Below are positions 6,907-15,859 of a stretch of 22,651 nt of DNA, one piece after another; the first letter of the stretch is position 1; each line of letters opens with the position of its first letter. The notes under the pieces are model-generated. The model saw only the letters and a program-made list of their open reading frames with translations, made no database searches and was not told the origin of the DNA. Source of the stretch: Nitrosomonadaceae bacterium (lineage in GTDB: Bacteria > Pseudomonadota > Gammaproteobacteria > Burkholderiales > Nitrosomonadaceae); assembly GCA_947471695.1 (NCBI GenBank), contig CANIWY010000008.1:1-22651 (forward strand), written 5' to 3'. The translations under genes and the position numbers were made by a program.

Positions 6907-7611
6907 ATGAAGCCTGTTGCCATCTTTAGGAGCTCACCGATCGAGGGACCGGGTTATCTGTCCGAATTTCTCGAGGGTCAGGGTATCCCCTGGCAATTAA
7001 TCCGTATTGATTCTGGTGATGAGATCCCAATCAGCATCAGCCCATTCAGTGGTCTGGTATTCATGGGGGGTCCCATGAGTGTGAATGATGATCTCCCATG
7101 GATTGATCCTGCCATTAAGCTTATTCTAGATGCCGACCGGGCTAATCTCCCGGTGATGGGTCACTGCCTCGGAGGTCAGTTGATGTCAAAGGCATTCGGT
7201 GGATCGGTTGCACGGGCGGAGATTAAGGAGTTCGGTTGGGGTGAGGTCAGTCGATCGGACAATAACACCGCCCGTGAATGGTTTGGTGATCGATCTATCT
7301 TCGATGTATTTCATTGGCATGGGGAGTTCTTTACCCTGCCAGAGGGTGCGGTACACCTCCTCTCGAGCCGGTACTGTCAGAACCAGGCATTCTCAATGGG
7401 TAAGCATCTTGCGATGCAGTGCCATATCGAGATGACTCAGGAGATGGTCATGAACTGGTCTGAGATGGGGAGTGGGGAGGAGGTTGATGGGGTAGGGCCC
7501 CCGGTACAGTCCTCTCAAGCAATGTGCCAAGATCTCATCAAGAGGGTCTCAACCCTTAACGGAATCGCTCAAGGGGTCTATCAGAAGTGGATATCGGGTC
7601 TTGTCCCATGA
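6907..7611 (+). CDS. Class I glutamine amidotransferase (GMP-synthase-like)
   Basis: A 234-residue type 1 glutamine amidotransferase domain. The nucleophile lies in GHCLGGQ (Cys87) and the His-Glu pair in QCHIEMT (His173, Glu175), giving an intact catalytic triad. GLVFMGGPMSVND forms the oxyanion region. It belongs to the stand-alone GuaA-amidotransferase-like group, with no synthase domain attached, so the acceptor of the released ammonia is unknown. It lies 18 bases after mltF with GAGGGG before the ATG, so co-transcription is likely, though a functional link to mltF is not evident. Some relatives act on gamma-glutamyl compounds; nothing here decides that. Confidence 0.85.
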   Translation: MKPVAIFRSSPIEGPGYLSEFLEGQGIPWQLIRIDSGDEIPISISPFSGLVFMGGPMSVNDDLPWIDPAIKLILDADRANLPVMGHCLGGQLMSKAFGGSVARAEIKEFGWGEVSRSDNNTAREWFGDRSIFDVFHWHGEFFTLPEGAVHLLSSRYCQNQAFSMGKHLAMQCHIEMTQEMVMNWSEMGSGEEVDGVGPPVQSSQAMCQDLIKRVSTLNGIAQGVYQKWISGLVP

Positions 7612-7649
7612 GTCAAGACTGACGATTGGCTTCGGTCTCTACGGGCGTT

Positions 7650-8135
7650 CTAGTCTCTAAAATTCTGGAACTGCAGTGGGAACTCTATGATGGATTTTTT
7701 AATCAGCTGGATCGCCTCTTGCAGGTTATCTCTCTTTGCCCCTGAGATACGGACAGAGTCCCCCTGAATACTCCCCTGGACCTTCATTTTACTGTCCTTG
7801 ATGAGTCTGATGATCTTCTTGGCAAGTTCTGTTTCAAGACCGGTCTTGACCGTGACCTGCTGCTTGACCTTATTACCGCTCACCTTCTCGACCTCACCCC
7901 GGTCCAGGCATCTGACATCCACACCCCTCTTCGCGAGCTTTGCCATCAGAATATCCAGCACTTGGCTTAACTTGAATTCATCATCCGCGAAGACCGTGAG
8001 GAGGTATTCTGACTGCTCAACACGAGAGTCCGAACCTTTAAAATCAAACCGTGTACTGACCTCCTTATTTACCTGGTCGAGCGCATTCCTGATCTCTTGT
8101 TTGTCCACCTCTGACACGATATCGAATGTCGGCAA
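7650..8135 (-). CDS. yajQ: YajQ family nucleotide-binding protein
   Basis: A 161-residue YajQ/UPF0234 protein with two ferredoxin-like halves; characteristic stretches are PTFDIVSEVDKQEIRNALDQ, STRFDFKGSDSRVE, GDSVRISGAKRDNLQEAI and PLQFQNFRD at the C-terminus. Family members bind RNA or nucleotides, and one in Xanthomonas binds cyclic di-GMP; the role here is not settled. The start is taken as TTG at 8135, giving M-PTFDIVSE as in the family, with GGGGTGA just upstream acting as ribosome site. A GTG at 8150 would place that site inside the gene. It follows argG by about 60 bases on the same strand and may be the last gene of the arg transcript. Confidence 0.93.
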   Translation of the reverse strand: MPTFDIVSEVDKQEIRNALDQVNKEVSTRFDFKGSDSRVEQSEYLLTVFADDEFKLSQVLDILMAKLAKRGVDVRCLDRGEVEKVSGNKVKQQVTVKTGLETELAKKIIRLIKDSKMKVQGSIQGDSVRISGAKRDNLQEAIQLIKKSIIEFPLQFQNFRD

Positions 8136-8197
8136 TTGAATCACCCCCACTTTAAAAAGACGATTGAACGTTCAGCCCCTCCAGACCATCACAGATG

Positions 8198-9439
8198 CTA
8201 CTTCTTACCCTTCAGGTTCGCAGCGATCCTCATCCTGAGCGCATTCAATTTAATGAAACCGGCCGCATCCATCTGGTTATACGCACCACCATCATCCTCA
8301 AAAGTGGCCACATGGGGGTCAAAGAGGGAGTCACTCTTAGAGTCGCGACCGACCACAATGACATTCCCCTTGTACAGTTTCACACGTACCCAACCATTAA
8401 CCTGTGACTGAGAGCTATCGATCATGAGTTGCATCATCTTGCGCTCAGGGCTCCACCAGTATCCATTGTAGATGAGTGATGCATAACGAGGCATCAGGTC
8501 ATCCTTCAGGTGTGCCACCTCACGGTCAAGAGTGATCGACTCGATCGCTCTGTGTGCCCTCATCATGATGGTCCCACCAGGGGTCTCGTAGCATCCACGA
8601 GACTTCATCCCGACATAACGGTTCTCGACCAGGTCGAGTCGTCCGATCCCGTGTTTATTTCCGAGTTGGTTAAGTCGAGTCAGGACCCCGGCAGGAGTGA
8701 GTTTCTTACCATTGAGTGCAACGATATCCCCTTGCTTGTACTCGATATCGAGATACTCGGCTTGGTCGGGCGCATTCTCGGGTGAGACGGACCATCTCCA
8801 CATCGACTCTTCAGGTTCCTGAGAGGGGTCCTCAAGCATCCTCCCCTCATACGAGATATGGAGCAGATTCGCGTCCATGCTGTAGGGGGACCCGACCTTC
8901 TTCTTCATCTCGACCGGGATGCCATTCTTTTCTGCATACTGGAGTAGTGTCTCTCGTGATGTGAGGTCCCACTCACGCCAGGGTGCGATCACCCGGATAT
9001 CGGGTTGAAGTGCGTAGTATCCCAGCTCAAAACGGACCTGATCATTCCCCTTCCCGGTTGCGCCGTGAGAGACTGCATCTGAGTGAGTCTTGCGTGCGAT
9101 CTCGATCTGGCGTTTAGCGATGAGGGGTCGTGCGATACTGGTCCCAAGGAGGTACTCACCCTCGTAGATAGTATTGGCACGGAACATGGGGAATACATAG
9201 TCACGAACGAATTCCTCACGGAGGTCCTCGATGTAGATCTCCTTCACACCCAGCTTCTTAGCCTTAGCACGTGCAGGCTCGACCTCCTCACCCTGACCGA
9301 GGTCGGCCGTGAAGGTCACGATCTCGCACCGGTAGGTATCCTGGAGCCATTTCAGGATGACTGATGTGTCGAGACCTCCCGAGAATGCAAGGACAACCTT
9401 GTTCACTTCATTCAGACCAGTTTTTTTAGTTTTTTTCAT
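8198..9439 (-). CDS. argG: Argininosuccinate synthase
   Basis: Joins citrulline and aspartate, with ATP cleaved to AMP and pyrophosphate, to make argininosuccinate in the cytoplasm. The 413-residue length fits the family. The ATP-pyrophosphatase P-loop AFSGGLDTS lies at 18-26. Other family motifs are GATGKGNDQVRFE, SPYSMDANLLHISYEGR and MKSRGCYETPGGTI. The start is the ATG at 9439 (MKKTKKTGLNEVNK); AAGGG 8 bases upstream is a modest ribosome site. It follows argF by 10 bases, so the two are surely co-transcribed. Confidence 0.97.
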   Translation of the reverse strand: MKKTKKTGLNEVNKVVLAFSGGLDTSVILKWLQDTYRCEIVTFTADLGQGEEVEPARAKAKKLGVKEIYIEDLREEFVRDYVFPMFRANTIYEGEYLLGTSIARPLIAKRQIEIARKTHSDAVSHGATGKGNDQVRFELGYYALQPDIRVIAPWREWDLTSRETLLQYAEKNGIPVEMKKKVGSPYSMDANLLHISYEGRMLEDPSQEPEESMWRWSVSPENAPDQAEYLDIEYKQGDIVALNGKKLTPAGVLTRLNQLGNKHGIGRLDLVENRYVGMKSRGCYETPGGTIMMRAHRAIESITLDREVAHLKDDLMPRYASLIYNGYWWSPERKMMQLMIDSSQSQVNGWVRVKLYKGNVIVVGRDSKSDSLFDPHVATFEDDGGAYNQMDAAGFIKLNALRMRIAANLKGKK

Positions 9440-9449
9440 GTCAAAGCCC

Positions 9450-10385
9450 TTAGCTATTAATCTTTCCCAGAAGTAGATACTCCATCAGAGCCTTTTGGGT
9501 ATGGAGTCGGTTCTCAGCCTCCTCCCAGACCACTGACTGTGGCCCATCGATCACCTCAGCCTCGACCTCCTCACCCCGGTGTGCGGGCAGGCAGTGCATG
9601 AAGAGTGTCTCCTTCTTGGTACAAGACATCATCTCTGAATCAACCCTAAAGTCCGCAAAGTCCTTCTTACGTTCCTCGGTCTCATCCTCAAAACCCATAC
9701 TGGTCCAGACATCGGTCGTGACAAGGTCTGCATCCCTTACAGCATCGTGTGGGTCTGTGAACTCTTCATAGTGGTCTGTTCCATACAGACCTGCACGCTC
9801 TGGCTCGACCTCATATCCTGGGGGTGTTGAGACATGGACATTAAAATCAAATACCTCTGCCGCCTGTAGCCAGGTATTACAGACATTGTTAGAGTCCCCG
9901 ATCCATGCGACCGTCTTGCCGGTGATGCTGCCACGGTGCTCGATGAAGGTGAAAATATCCCCCATGATCTGGCATGGATGATACTCATCGGTCAGTCCGT
10001 TAATCACGGGAACCCTCGAGTGTGCTGCGAAACGCTCAATGATCTCGTGCTCATAGGTTCTGATCATGACGATATCGACCATCCTCGAGATGACACGTGC
10101 AGCATCCTCAACCGGCTCACCACGGCCGAGCTGGGTGTCACGGGTGGACAGATAGATCGCAGCACCCCCAAGCTGATGCATCCCAGCCTCGAACGAGAGC
10201 CTTGTCCGGGTAGAGTGCTTGTCAAAGATCATCGCAAGTGTTCGGTCCTCCAAGGGCCAGTACCGTCGGTACTGTTGGAACTCGTGCTTGATCCATCGTG
10301 CACGCTCGAAGAGGTGTTCGAAATCCTCTCGTGTGAAGTCATTAAACTGTAAAAAGTGTTTGATCTGCATACCGTTGTCGGTCAT
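9450..10385 (-). CDS. argF: Ornithine carbamoyltransferase
   Basis: Makes citrulline from ornithine and carbamoyl phosphate. The 311-residue protein carries the carbamoyl-phosphate site STRTR (58-62), HPCQ (136-139), the ornithine-site region DVWTSMG (225-231) and HCLPAHR (264-270), all intact. Two starts are possible: ATG 10385 (MTDNGMQIKH) or ATG 10370 (MQIKHFLQFNDF), the latter matching the usual N-terminus of the family; neither has a strong ribosome site. It lies between argD (64 bases upstream) and argG (10 bases downstream), forming an argD-argF-argG block for consecutive or near-consecutive steps. Confidence 0.97.
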   Translation of the reverse strand: MTDNGMQIKHFLQFNDFTREDFEHLFERARWIKHEFQQYRRYWPLEDRTLAMIFDKHSTRTRLSFEAGMHQLGGAAIYLSTRDTQLGRGEPVEDAARVISRMVDIVMIRTYEHEIIERFAAHSRVPVINGLTDEYHPCQIMGDIFTFIEHRGSITGKTVAWIGDSNNVCNTWLQAAEVFDFNVHVSTPPGYEVEPERAGLYGTDHYEEFTDPHDAVRDADLVTTDVWTSMGFEDETEERKKDFADFRVDSEMMSCTKKETLFMHCLPAHRGEEVEAEVIDGPQSVVWEEAENRLHTQKALMEYLLLGKINS

Positions 10386-10449
10386 TTTGGGGTTAGATTC
10401 GAATCTGTTGGGGGTGGTTTATCAGTCTCGTTTGGAGGGGTCGATCCTA

Positions 10450-11622
10450 TCACTTGATCAGAAAATCCTTGATCAATTTCGATACAGAGGAGATCACCAG
10501 ATCGGCCTCCTGACGTTGCATCACCAGGGGTGGTAGGAGTCTGACCACTTTGTCTGATGTGACATTAATCAGAAGTCCCTGAGAGAGTGCCTCCCTGACC
10601 AGTTCACCGCAGGGCCTTGAGAGCTCGATCCCGATCATCAGTCCCTGACCCCGGATCTCTTTAACCCCCTCTATACCTGAGAGCTCGGATTTAAAGGAGC
10701 CACGGATATAATCACCCAACTCGAACGCATTACGGATCAGGTCATCCCTCTCGATGATATTGAGTGTGGTCAATGCTGCTGTCGATGCGATTGGATTGCC
10801 ACCGAAGGTGGATGCATGATTACCCGGCTTAAAGACTTCTGATGCGATCCCCTTTGCAAGGCATGCACCGATCGCGATCCCAGATCCCAGACCCTTGGCT
10901 AAAGTCATCACATCAGGGTGTATTCCGCTGTGTTGGAACGCGAACCACTTTCCGCTCCGACCGATCCCGCACTGAACCTCATCTAACATCAGTAGCCAAC
11001 CATTCTGATCGCATAGATGTCTCAGACCTTGCAGATAATGTGCCTGTGGCACATTGACACCACCCTCACCCTGATACGGCTCAACCAGGATGGCGACGAT
11101 ATTCTTATTGTGGACTGCAACCTGAGTGACCGCTTCAAGGTCATTATAGGGGACCCTCGCGAACCCTGTCAGGAGGGGTTCAAACCCGGCCTGGACCTTA
11201 CGGTTACCGCTCGCGGTCAGGGTCGCCATGGTACGTCCGTGGAAGGACCTCTCCATCACAACGATGGTCGGGAGGTCGACCCCCTTATTGTGGCCATAGA
11301 GCCTTGCAAGCTTGATTGCGGCCTCATTCGCCTCTGCACCCGAGTTACAGAAGAATGCATTATCCATCCCTGAAAGGTGTGATAGCTTGGTGGCCAGTTG
11401 CTCTTGCTTACCGATATGGTAGAGGTTCGAGGTATGGATCAGTTGACCCGCTTGGTCGCAGATCTCCTTAACTAAATCCGGATGACAGTGACCCAGGCCA
11501 CAGACCGCAACACCTGCCAGCGCGTCGAGATAGCGCTTGCCCTGATCATCCCATAACCAGACACCCTCTCCCCTTACAAAGGTGACCGGTAGAGGGGTAT
11601 AGGTATTCATCAGATTTGACAT
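10450..11622 (-). CDS. argD: Acetylornithine aminotransferase (class III PLP)
   Basis: PLP-dependent transaminase of arginine synthesis, interconverting N-acetylglutamate semialdehyde and N-acetylornithine; ArgD enzymes can also act in lysine synthesis. Visible motifs are GVAVCGLGHCHP, FFCNSGAEANEAAIK (phosphate grip), FHGRTMATL, the cofactor Asp in LMLDEVQCGIGRSG, and the Schiff-base Lys in TLAKGLGSG (about residue 243). The ATG at 11622 (MSNLMNTYTPLPV) fits the family N-terminus; a TTG five codons earlier is possible but would add GPPN. It is the first gene of the minus-strand argD-argF-argG(-yajQ) block and lies after the rpsT terminator, so it probably has its own promoter. Confidence 0.95.
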   Translation of the reverse strand: MSNLMNTYTPLPVTFVRGEGVWLWDDQGKRYLDALAGVAVCGLGHCHPDLVKEICDQAGQLIHTSNLYHIGKQEQLATKLSHLSGMDNAFFCNSGAEANEAAIKLARLYGHNKGVDLPTIVVMERSFHGRTMATLTASGNRKVQAGFEPLLTGFARVPYNDLEAVTQVAVHNKNIVAILVEPYQGEGGVNVPQAHYLQGLRHLCDQNGWLLMLDEVQCGIGRSGKWFAFQHSGIHPDVMTLAKGLGSGIAIGACLAKGIASEVFKPGNHASTFGGNPIASTAALTTLNIIERDDLIRNAFELGDYIRGSFKSELSGIEGVKEIRGQGLMIGIELSRPCGELVREALSQGLLINVTSDKVVRLLPPLVMQRQEADLVISSVSKLIKDFLIK

Positions 11623-11662
11623 GTTCGGGGGACCCAAATTTTTTCTAGAGCCAGAATGAAAT

Positions 11663-11682
11663 ACGGCAGCATCAGCCGCCGT
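11663..11682 (-). promoter_or_regulatory. Imperfect hairpin in argD leader
   Basis: The minus-strand leader of argD contains ACGGCGGC-TGAT-GCTGCCGT, an 8-bp stem with one A-C mismatch. There is no T-run after it. It may be a leader structure with no regulatory role; an ArgR operator was looked for here and not seen. Confidence 0.25.
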
Positions 11683-11696
11683 GAATGGTTTGTTGT

Positions 11697-11725
11697 ACTC
11701 TATCCATCTTTACTTATTTAGCCAA
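11697..11725 (-). promoter_or_regulatory. Candidate argD promoter
   Basis: Minus-strand TTGGCT (11725-11720), 17-base spacer, TAGAGT (11702-11697). It lies between the rpsT terminator and argD, where a promoter is expected. The match to consensus is only moderate. Confidence 0.35.
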
Positions 11726-11769
11726 CTTTTTCAAGCCTTTTTCCTCGTTGAGGGTGGGTGCAGATAGAA

Positions 11770-11797
11770 ACAAAAAAGCCCGGACATGTCCGGGCTC
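11770..11797 (-). terminator. rpsT intrinsic terminator
   Basis: A perfect 20-base palindrome AGCCCGGACATGTCCGGGCT at 11777-11796 is followed on the minus strand by TTTTTT. It begins 24 bases past the rpsT stop. Confidence 0.85.
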
Positions 11798-11819
11798 TTT
11801 GGGCGCATCTGAACCTGTA

Positions 11820-12083
11820 TCAGGCCATTGCCTTGATGGCTGCTGACAGACGGCTCTTGTGACGTGATGCCTTATTCTTGTGAATGATATGCTTATCAGC
11901 GATCGAGTCGAGTGTGCTGATGGATGACTTGTACACGGCCTGTGCTGCAGCCTTGTCACCGGCCTCGACCGATTTCCTGATGTGCTTGATCGCGGTCCGT
12001 AACTCTGAACGCAGGCTGGTATTATGATCACGCTGCTTAATGGTCTGTCTTGCACGCTTTCTGGCTTGGGCACTATTGGCCAT
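11820..12083 (-). CDS. rpsT: 30S ribosomal protein S20
   Basis: Primary 16S rRNA-binding protein of the small subunit, 87 residues and strongly basic. The N-terminus MANSAQARKRARQTIKQRDH and the C-terminal IIHKNKASRHKSRLSAAIKA are diagnostic. AAGGA lies 6-7 bases before the ATG. It is transcribed alone, from its own promoter to its own terminator, and is divergent from murJ, a common arrangement in beta- and gammaproteobacteria. Confidence 0.98.
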   Translation of the reverse strand: MANSAQARKRARQTIKQRDHNTSLRSELRTAIKHIRKSVEAGDKAAAQAVYKSSISTLDSIADKHIIHKNKASRHKSRLSAAIKAMA

Positions 12084-12125
12084 GAAGATTCCTTAATTCA
12101 TTCGAGGGTTACGGATAAGACGCGG

Positions 12126-12154
12126 ATTCTACGTTTAATCAGGGGATTCTGCAA
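12126..12154 (-). promoter_or_regulatory. rpsT promoter
   Basis: Minus-strand TTGCAG (12154-12149), exactly 17 bases, TAGAAT (12131-12126), then a GC-rich discriminator CCGCGTC, the type seen at growth-rate- and stringently controlled promoters. It lies about 45 bases upstream of the rpsT ATG. Confidence 0.65.
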
Positions 12155-12277
12155 GGGAAAATAATGCTCCGATCACGGACCATCCATCCCCATATCCTGG
12201 AGAGAATTCGTGGGGGGTGATGATCTCAATCCCTATTCATCTGAACTGCAAGACTATTCAGCGTAACATATCCCACC

Positions 12278-13816
12278 ATGAATCTTCTGAGAACACTCGC
12301 GACCGTCAGCGGCATGACACTGGTGTCACGCATTCTTGGATTCGTGAGGGATGTACTGATCGCGCGTATTTTTGGGGTCGGTATGGCAACCGATGCATTC
12401 TTCGTTGCATTCCGCATCCCCAATCTATTGAGACGGATCTTCGCGGAAGGGGCATTCTCTCAGGCATTTGTCCCGATCCTGTCGGAATATAAGAATACCC
12501 GAACAGAATCTGAGACGAGGGAATTGGTTGATCATGTAACGACACTCCTTACGATCGCGCTCTTTGTGGTGACGCTGGTCGGGGTATTGGCATCCCCCTG
12601 GATCATCTACCTGAGTGCCCCTGGGTTTTCTGCAGACCCTCAGAAGTTCCAGCTCACGGTCGATCTCCTGAGGATCACATTCCCATACATCCTCTTCATT
12701 TCACTGGTCGCACTGGCCGGTGGAATACTCAATACCTACGGTAAATTCTCTGTTCCAGCGGTCACACCTGCATTCCTGAATCTGTCATTCATCGGTTGTG
12801 CGTTATGGCTTGCACCATTGATGGATCAACCGGTCATGTCCCTTGCATGGGCGGTATTCATTGGGGGGCTCTTGCAGTTGGCCTTCCAAATCCCATTCCT
12901 GATCCGGATCAAGATGATGCCCCGTCTCAGAGTGAAGTTCGGTGAGACGGGTGCATGGAGGGTCATGAAGCAGATGGGACCCGCCATATTCGGCGTCTCG
13001 GTCGGTCAGATCAGTCTACTCATCAATACCATCTTCGCGTCCTTCCTCATCACCGGGAGCGTCTCATGGCTCTACTATGCTGACCGTCTGATGGAGTTCC
13101 CGGCAGGTCTGTTGGGGGTGGCACTCGGGACGGTTCTATTACCCTCACTGTCTCGTCATTATGTCGATAACTCGGTCGAGGAGTACTCACGTCTACTCGA
13201 CTGGGGGCTCCGTCTGACTATTCTGCTGACCCTCCCAGCGGCATTGGGACTGGCCATTCTGTCTGCACCCCTGATCTCGACTCTCTTCTATCATGGAGAG
13301 TTCTCTGCCAATGATGTCTGGATGACCCGTGATGCACTGGTCGCATACAGCATCGGTCTGTTGGGTCTGATACTGGTGAAGGTTCTGGCGCCGGGTTTTT
13401 ATGCGCGTCAGAATATTAAGACGCCGGTGAAGATCGCACTCATCACACTCGCCTCCACCCAGCTCATGAATATCGCGTTCATCATCCCGCTCCGTCATAC
13501 CGGGTTAGCGCTTGCCATCGGTCTTGGTGCATGCCTCAACGCCGGTCTCTTGTACTATAAGTTACGGCACCACCAGATCTACCAGCCACAGCCGGGTTGG
13601 AGTGTCTTCTTGATGAAGGTCATACTGGCGCTGGCGGTGATGGGTCTGTCACTCTGGTTTACTGCTGGGAGTGATTCATCCTGGCTGACCCGATCCCCGA
13701 TCGATCGAGCACTCCTCTTAACCGGGACCATCGTGATGGGCGCATTCTGCTACTTCGTGACGCTCTGGATACTGGGCTTTCGTTTGAGAGACTTTTCCAG
13801 GCGTGGGATGGAATAA
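12278..13816 (+). CDS. murJ: Lipid II flippase MurJ (MviN)
   Basis: Inner-membrane flippase that moves lipid II to the periplasmic face for peptidoglycan synthesis. The 512-residue protein has about 14 hydrophobic helices, as the family requires. Start of protein: NLLRTLATVSGMTLVSRILG, then FVRDVLIARIFGVGMATDAF and FRIPNLLRRIFAEGAFSQAF, the conserved MurJ N-terminus with its central-cavity arginines. SWLYYADRLMEFPAGLLGVALGT is also present. No strong ribosome site precedes the ATG, but it sits exactly at the family start. It is divergent from rpsT; mlaA follows after about 100 bases. Confidence 0.97.
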   Translation: MNLLRTLATVSGMTLVSRILGFVRDVLIARIFGVGMATDAFFVAFRIPNLLRRIFAEGAFSQAFVPILSEYKNTRTESETRELVDHVTTLLTIALFVVTLVGVLASPWIIYLSAPGFSADPQKFQLTVDLLRITFPYILFISLVALAGGILNTYGKFSVPAVTPAFLNLSFIGCALWLAPLMDQPVMSLAWAVFIGGLLQLAFQIPFLIRIKMMPRLRVKFGETGAWRVMKQMGPAIFGVSVGQISLLINTIFASFLITGSVSWLYYADRLMEFPAGLLGVALGTVLLPSLSRHYVDNSVEEYSRLLDWGLRLTILLTLPAALGLAILSAPLISTLFYHGEFSANDVWMTRDALVAYSIGLLGLILVKVLAPGFYARQNIKTPVKIALITLASTQLMNIAFIIPLRHTGLALAIGLGACLNAGLLYYKLRHHQIYQPQPGWSVFLMKVILALAVMGLSLWFTAGSDSSWLTRSPIDRALLLTGTIVMGAFCYFVTLWILGFRLRDFSRRGME

Positions 13817-13919
13817 CGCCGGTGGGGGTATTCTCATCACTCATGGAGGTTGAGTCTGGGGTAAATTTGTGGCAATATTTTGAACTTCGACTATATCAAC
13901 TCATTGGAATATTCTGAAT

Positions 13920-14726
13920 ATGAACCGCTCCGTTACACTCAATCTATCTGCTGTATTGGTGTTGGGACTAGCTCTCACCGGTTGTGCCTCGATCAAGAAG
14001 GAGCCAGAGCCCGTCGAATTTGCTAAGCAAGATCCCTACGAGAAGCTCAACAGGTCTGTATTCAAGTTCAATGAGATGCTCGACAGTAATGTCATGGCGC
14101 CGGTCGCGAGGGGATACAAGGTAGCGGTACCGGGCCCAGTCCGTTCCATGTTTACGAATATACGTTCCAACTTCGGTGATATTGGCGTGACTGTTAACAG
14201 TCTTCTCCAGCTCAAGTTCGCTAATGCAGCCACGAGCGGTGGACGTTTAGTGGTCAATTCCACCATCGGCCTTGGGGGGATGCTTGATGTGGCGAGTGAT
14301 ATGGGGATGGATAAGAAGAATGAAGACTTCGGTCAGACGCTTGGATTTTATGGTGTCCCGAGCGGACCTTATGTGATGATTCCATTACTCGGGCCGAGCA
14401 CGATGAGGGATGCAGGTGCATTGCTCGTTGACTCTGCACTCGATCCGTCGGTGACAGGGGTCTTCTTCATCGCCCCCTACATCGGACCGATCGTCAATTC
14501 AGTGAAACTGACCGATATCAGAGCTGCACTGCTCGATACCGATAAGACACTGGAGGATGCTGCACTGGATAAATATGAATTCTTGAGGGATGCGTATCTT
14601 CAGCGTCGTCGTAGCCTGATATTCGACGGCACACCGGCAGTCCGTAATGCCGACGAGGACCTACTCAGTGAGTCTAAGGTGAATGGACCTGCTAGTTCCA
14701 GCGTGACCGTGGTTGAGAGGAAGTAA
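13920..14726 (+). CDS. mlaA: Outer-membrane lipoprotein MlaA (VacJ)
   Basis: Outer-membrane component of the Mla phospholipid-trafficking pathway. A signal peptide with lipobox LTGC (Cys22) precedes the MlaA domain; family signatures are QDPYEKLNRSVFKFNEMLD, SNFGDIGVTVNSLLQ, GLGGMLDVASDMGM, EDFGQTLGFYGVPSGPYV and PLLGPSTMRDAG. The 268-residue length is normal. The other mla genes are not adjacent. It ends at a strong hairpin terminator shared with the convergent htpX. Confidence 0.96.
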   Translation: MNRSVTLNLSAVLVLGLALTGCASIKKEPEPVEFAKQDPYEKLNRSVFKFNEMLDSNVMAPVARGYKVAVPGPVRSMFTNIRSNFGDIGVTVNSLLQLKFANAATSGGRLVVNSTIGLGGMLDVASDMGMDKKNEDFGQTLGFYGVPSGPYVMIPLLGPSTMRDAGALLVDSALDPSVTGVFFIAPYIGPIVNSVKLTDIRAALLDTDKTLEDAALDKYEFLRDAYLQRRRSLIFDGTPAVRNADEDLLSESKVNGPASSSVTVVERK

Positions 14727-14774
14727 GGGGGCCAGAAGTAAGGTCATCCATACCCTTCCAGTTGGACCGGTTAG

Positions 14775-14817
14775 AAAGAGAAAGGCCCTTCACAGGATGT
14801 GAAGGGCCTTTCTCTTT
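14775..14817. terminator. Bidirectional terminator between mlaA and htpX
   Basis: A perfect 20-bp inverted repeat (14775-14794 with 14798-14817) with a GGA loop. The outer arms are A/G-rich on the left and T/C-rich on the right, with a GGCCC core, so each strand ends its stem in a U-rich segment. It lies 48 bases after the mlaA stop and about 20 bases after the convergent htpX stop, so it can serve both. Confidence 0.85.
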
Positions 14818-14835
14818 TGTGGTGAGACTCCTCTA

Positions 14836-15717
14836 TCAGGATAACTCTCTGAGTGCTGCGATACGAACCTCGAGAGGGGGGTGTGACATGAAGAGGGCCT
14901 TGATCCCGTCACTCTTCCCAGAGATGCCGAATGCGGCCATCTTGTCCGGAAGTTGGGACGGCTCATGCTGCTTCTTAAGGCGCTCGAGTGCTGAGATCAT
15001 CTTATTGCGACCGGCCAGACTTGCGCCACCGGCATCTGCTCTAAATTCGCGCTGACGGCTAAACCACATCACGATCATGCTGGCCAAAACACCAAGCACC
15101 ATCTGTGCAACGATGCTGGTAATCAGGAATGCCGGTCCATGACCTCGCTCGGTCTTAAATACCACTCTGTCCACGGTATGCCCAATGATCCGTGATAGGA
15201 AGATGACGAATGTATTGACCACCCCCTGTATCAGTGCCAGTGTCACCATATCGCCATTCGCGACATGAGTGATCTCGTGTGCCAGGACGGCCTCGATCTC
15301 ATCCTTGTGCATACTCTGGAGGAGTCCGCTACTCACCGCGACAAGAGCATTGTTGCGGCTCATCCCGGTTGCGAAGGCATTGACCTCGGGCGTGTCAAAG
15401 ATGGCCACCTCTGGCATCCCAATACCGGCCATCTGCGCTTGTCTCTGAACGGTCTCGATCAACCACCTCTCGGTTGGATCTGATGGGTGCTCGATCACGA
15501 CTGCACCGACCATCCTCTTAGCACTCCACTTGGATATGGCCAGTGAGACTAATGAACCTCCAAAACCAATCACCGCGGACATGATGAGGAGTGAATTAAA
15601 GTCCAGTCCACTCCCCTCAGCGTCGAGGATACGGTCAACACCGAGTATTCTGAGTGTGATACTTAAAACGACCAGTATCGCCAGATTGGTGACCATGAAT
15701 AGGAAGATGCGTTTCAT
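14836..15717 (-). CDS. htpX: Membrane zinc metalloprotease HtpX
   Basis: Inner-membrane M48 peptidase of envelope and membrane-protein quality control. Two N-terminal transmembrane helices (FLFMVTNLAILVVLSITLRI and LIMSAVIGFGGSLVSLAI) precede the HEITH zinc site (His147, Glu148, His151). The third ligand is probably the Glu of EFRADAGGA (about 224). NAFATGMSRNNALVAVSSGL is conserved. The 293-residue length is normal. GGAG lies 9 bases before the ATG. In other bacteria htpX is often heat- or Cpx-induced; no clear sigma-32-type promoter was identified here. Confidence 0.97.
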   Translation of the reverse strand: MKRIFLFMVTNLAILVVLSITLRILGVDRILDAEGSGLDFNSLLIMSAVIGFGGSLVSLAISKWSAKRMVGAVVIEHPSDPTERWLIETVQRQAQMAGIGMPEVAIFDTPEVNAFATGMSRNNALVAVSSGLLQSMHKDEIEAVLAHEITHVANGDMVTLALIQGVVNTFVIFLSRIIGHTVDRVVFKTERGHGPAFLITSIVAQMVLGVLASMIVMWFSRQREFRADAGGASLAGRNKMISALERLKKQHEPSQLPDKMAAFGISGKSDGIKALFMSHPPLEVRIAALRELS

Positions 15718-15859
15718 CGTTGTGTGCTCCTTTAAAGCGTGTTAATGACAGTCAAGTAAGATGCATTATTGGGTTGCAAGTTCATTTTTTCAAGTGGTGA
15801 GTGGGTCGATTATTCTTAGATCGGCATTCTAAATAAGACCGGGAGTCACTATCTTGGGC

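Noticed and set aside
9936..10352. 138-codon plus-strand ORF
   Set aside because: Antisense shadow of argF, which has all catalytic motifs.
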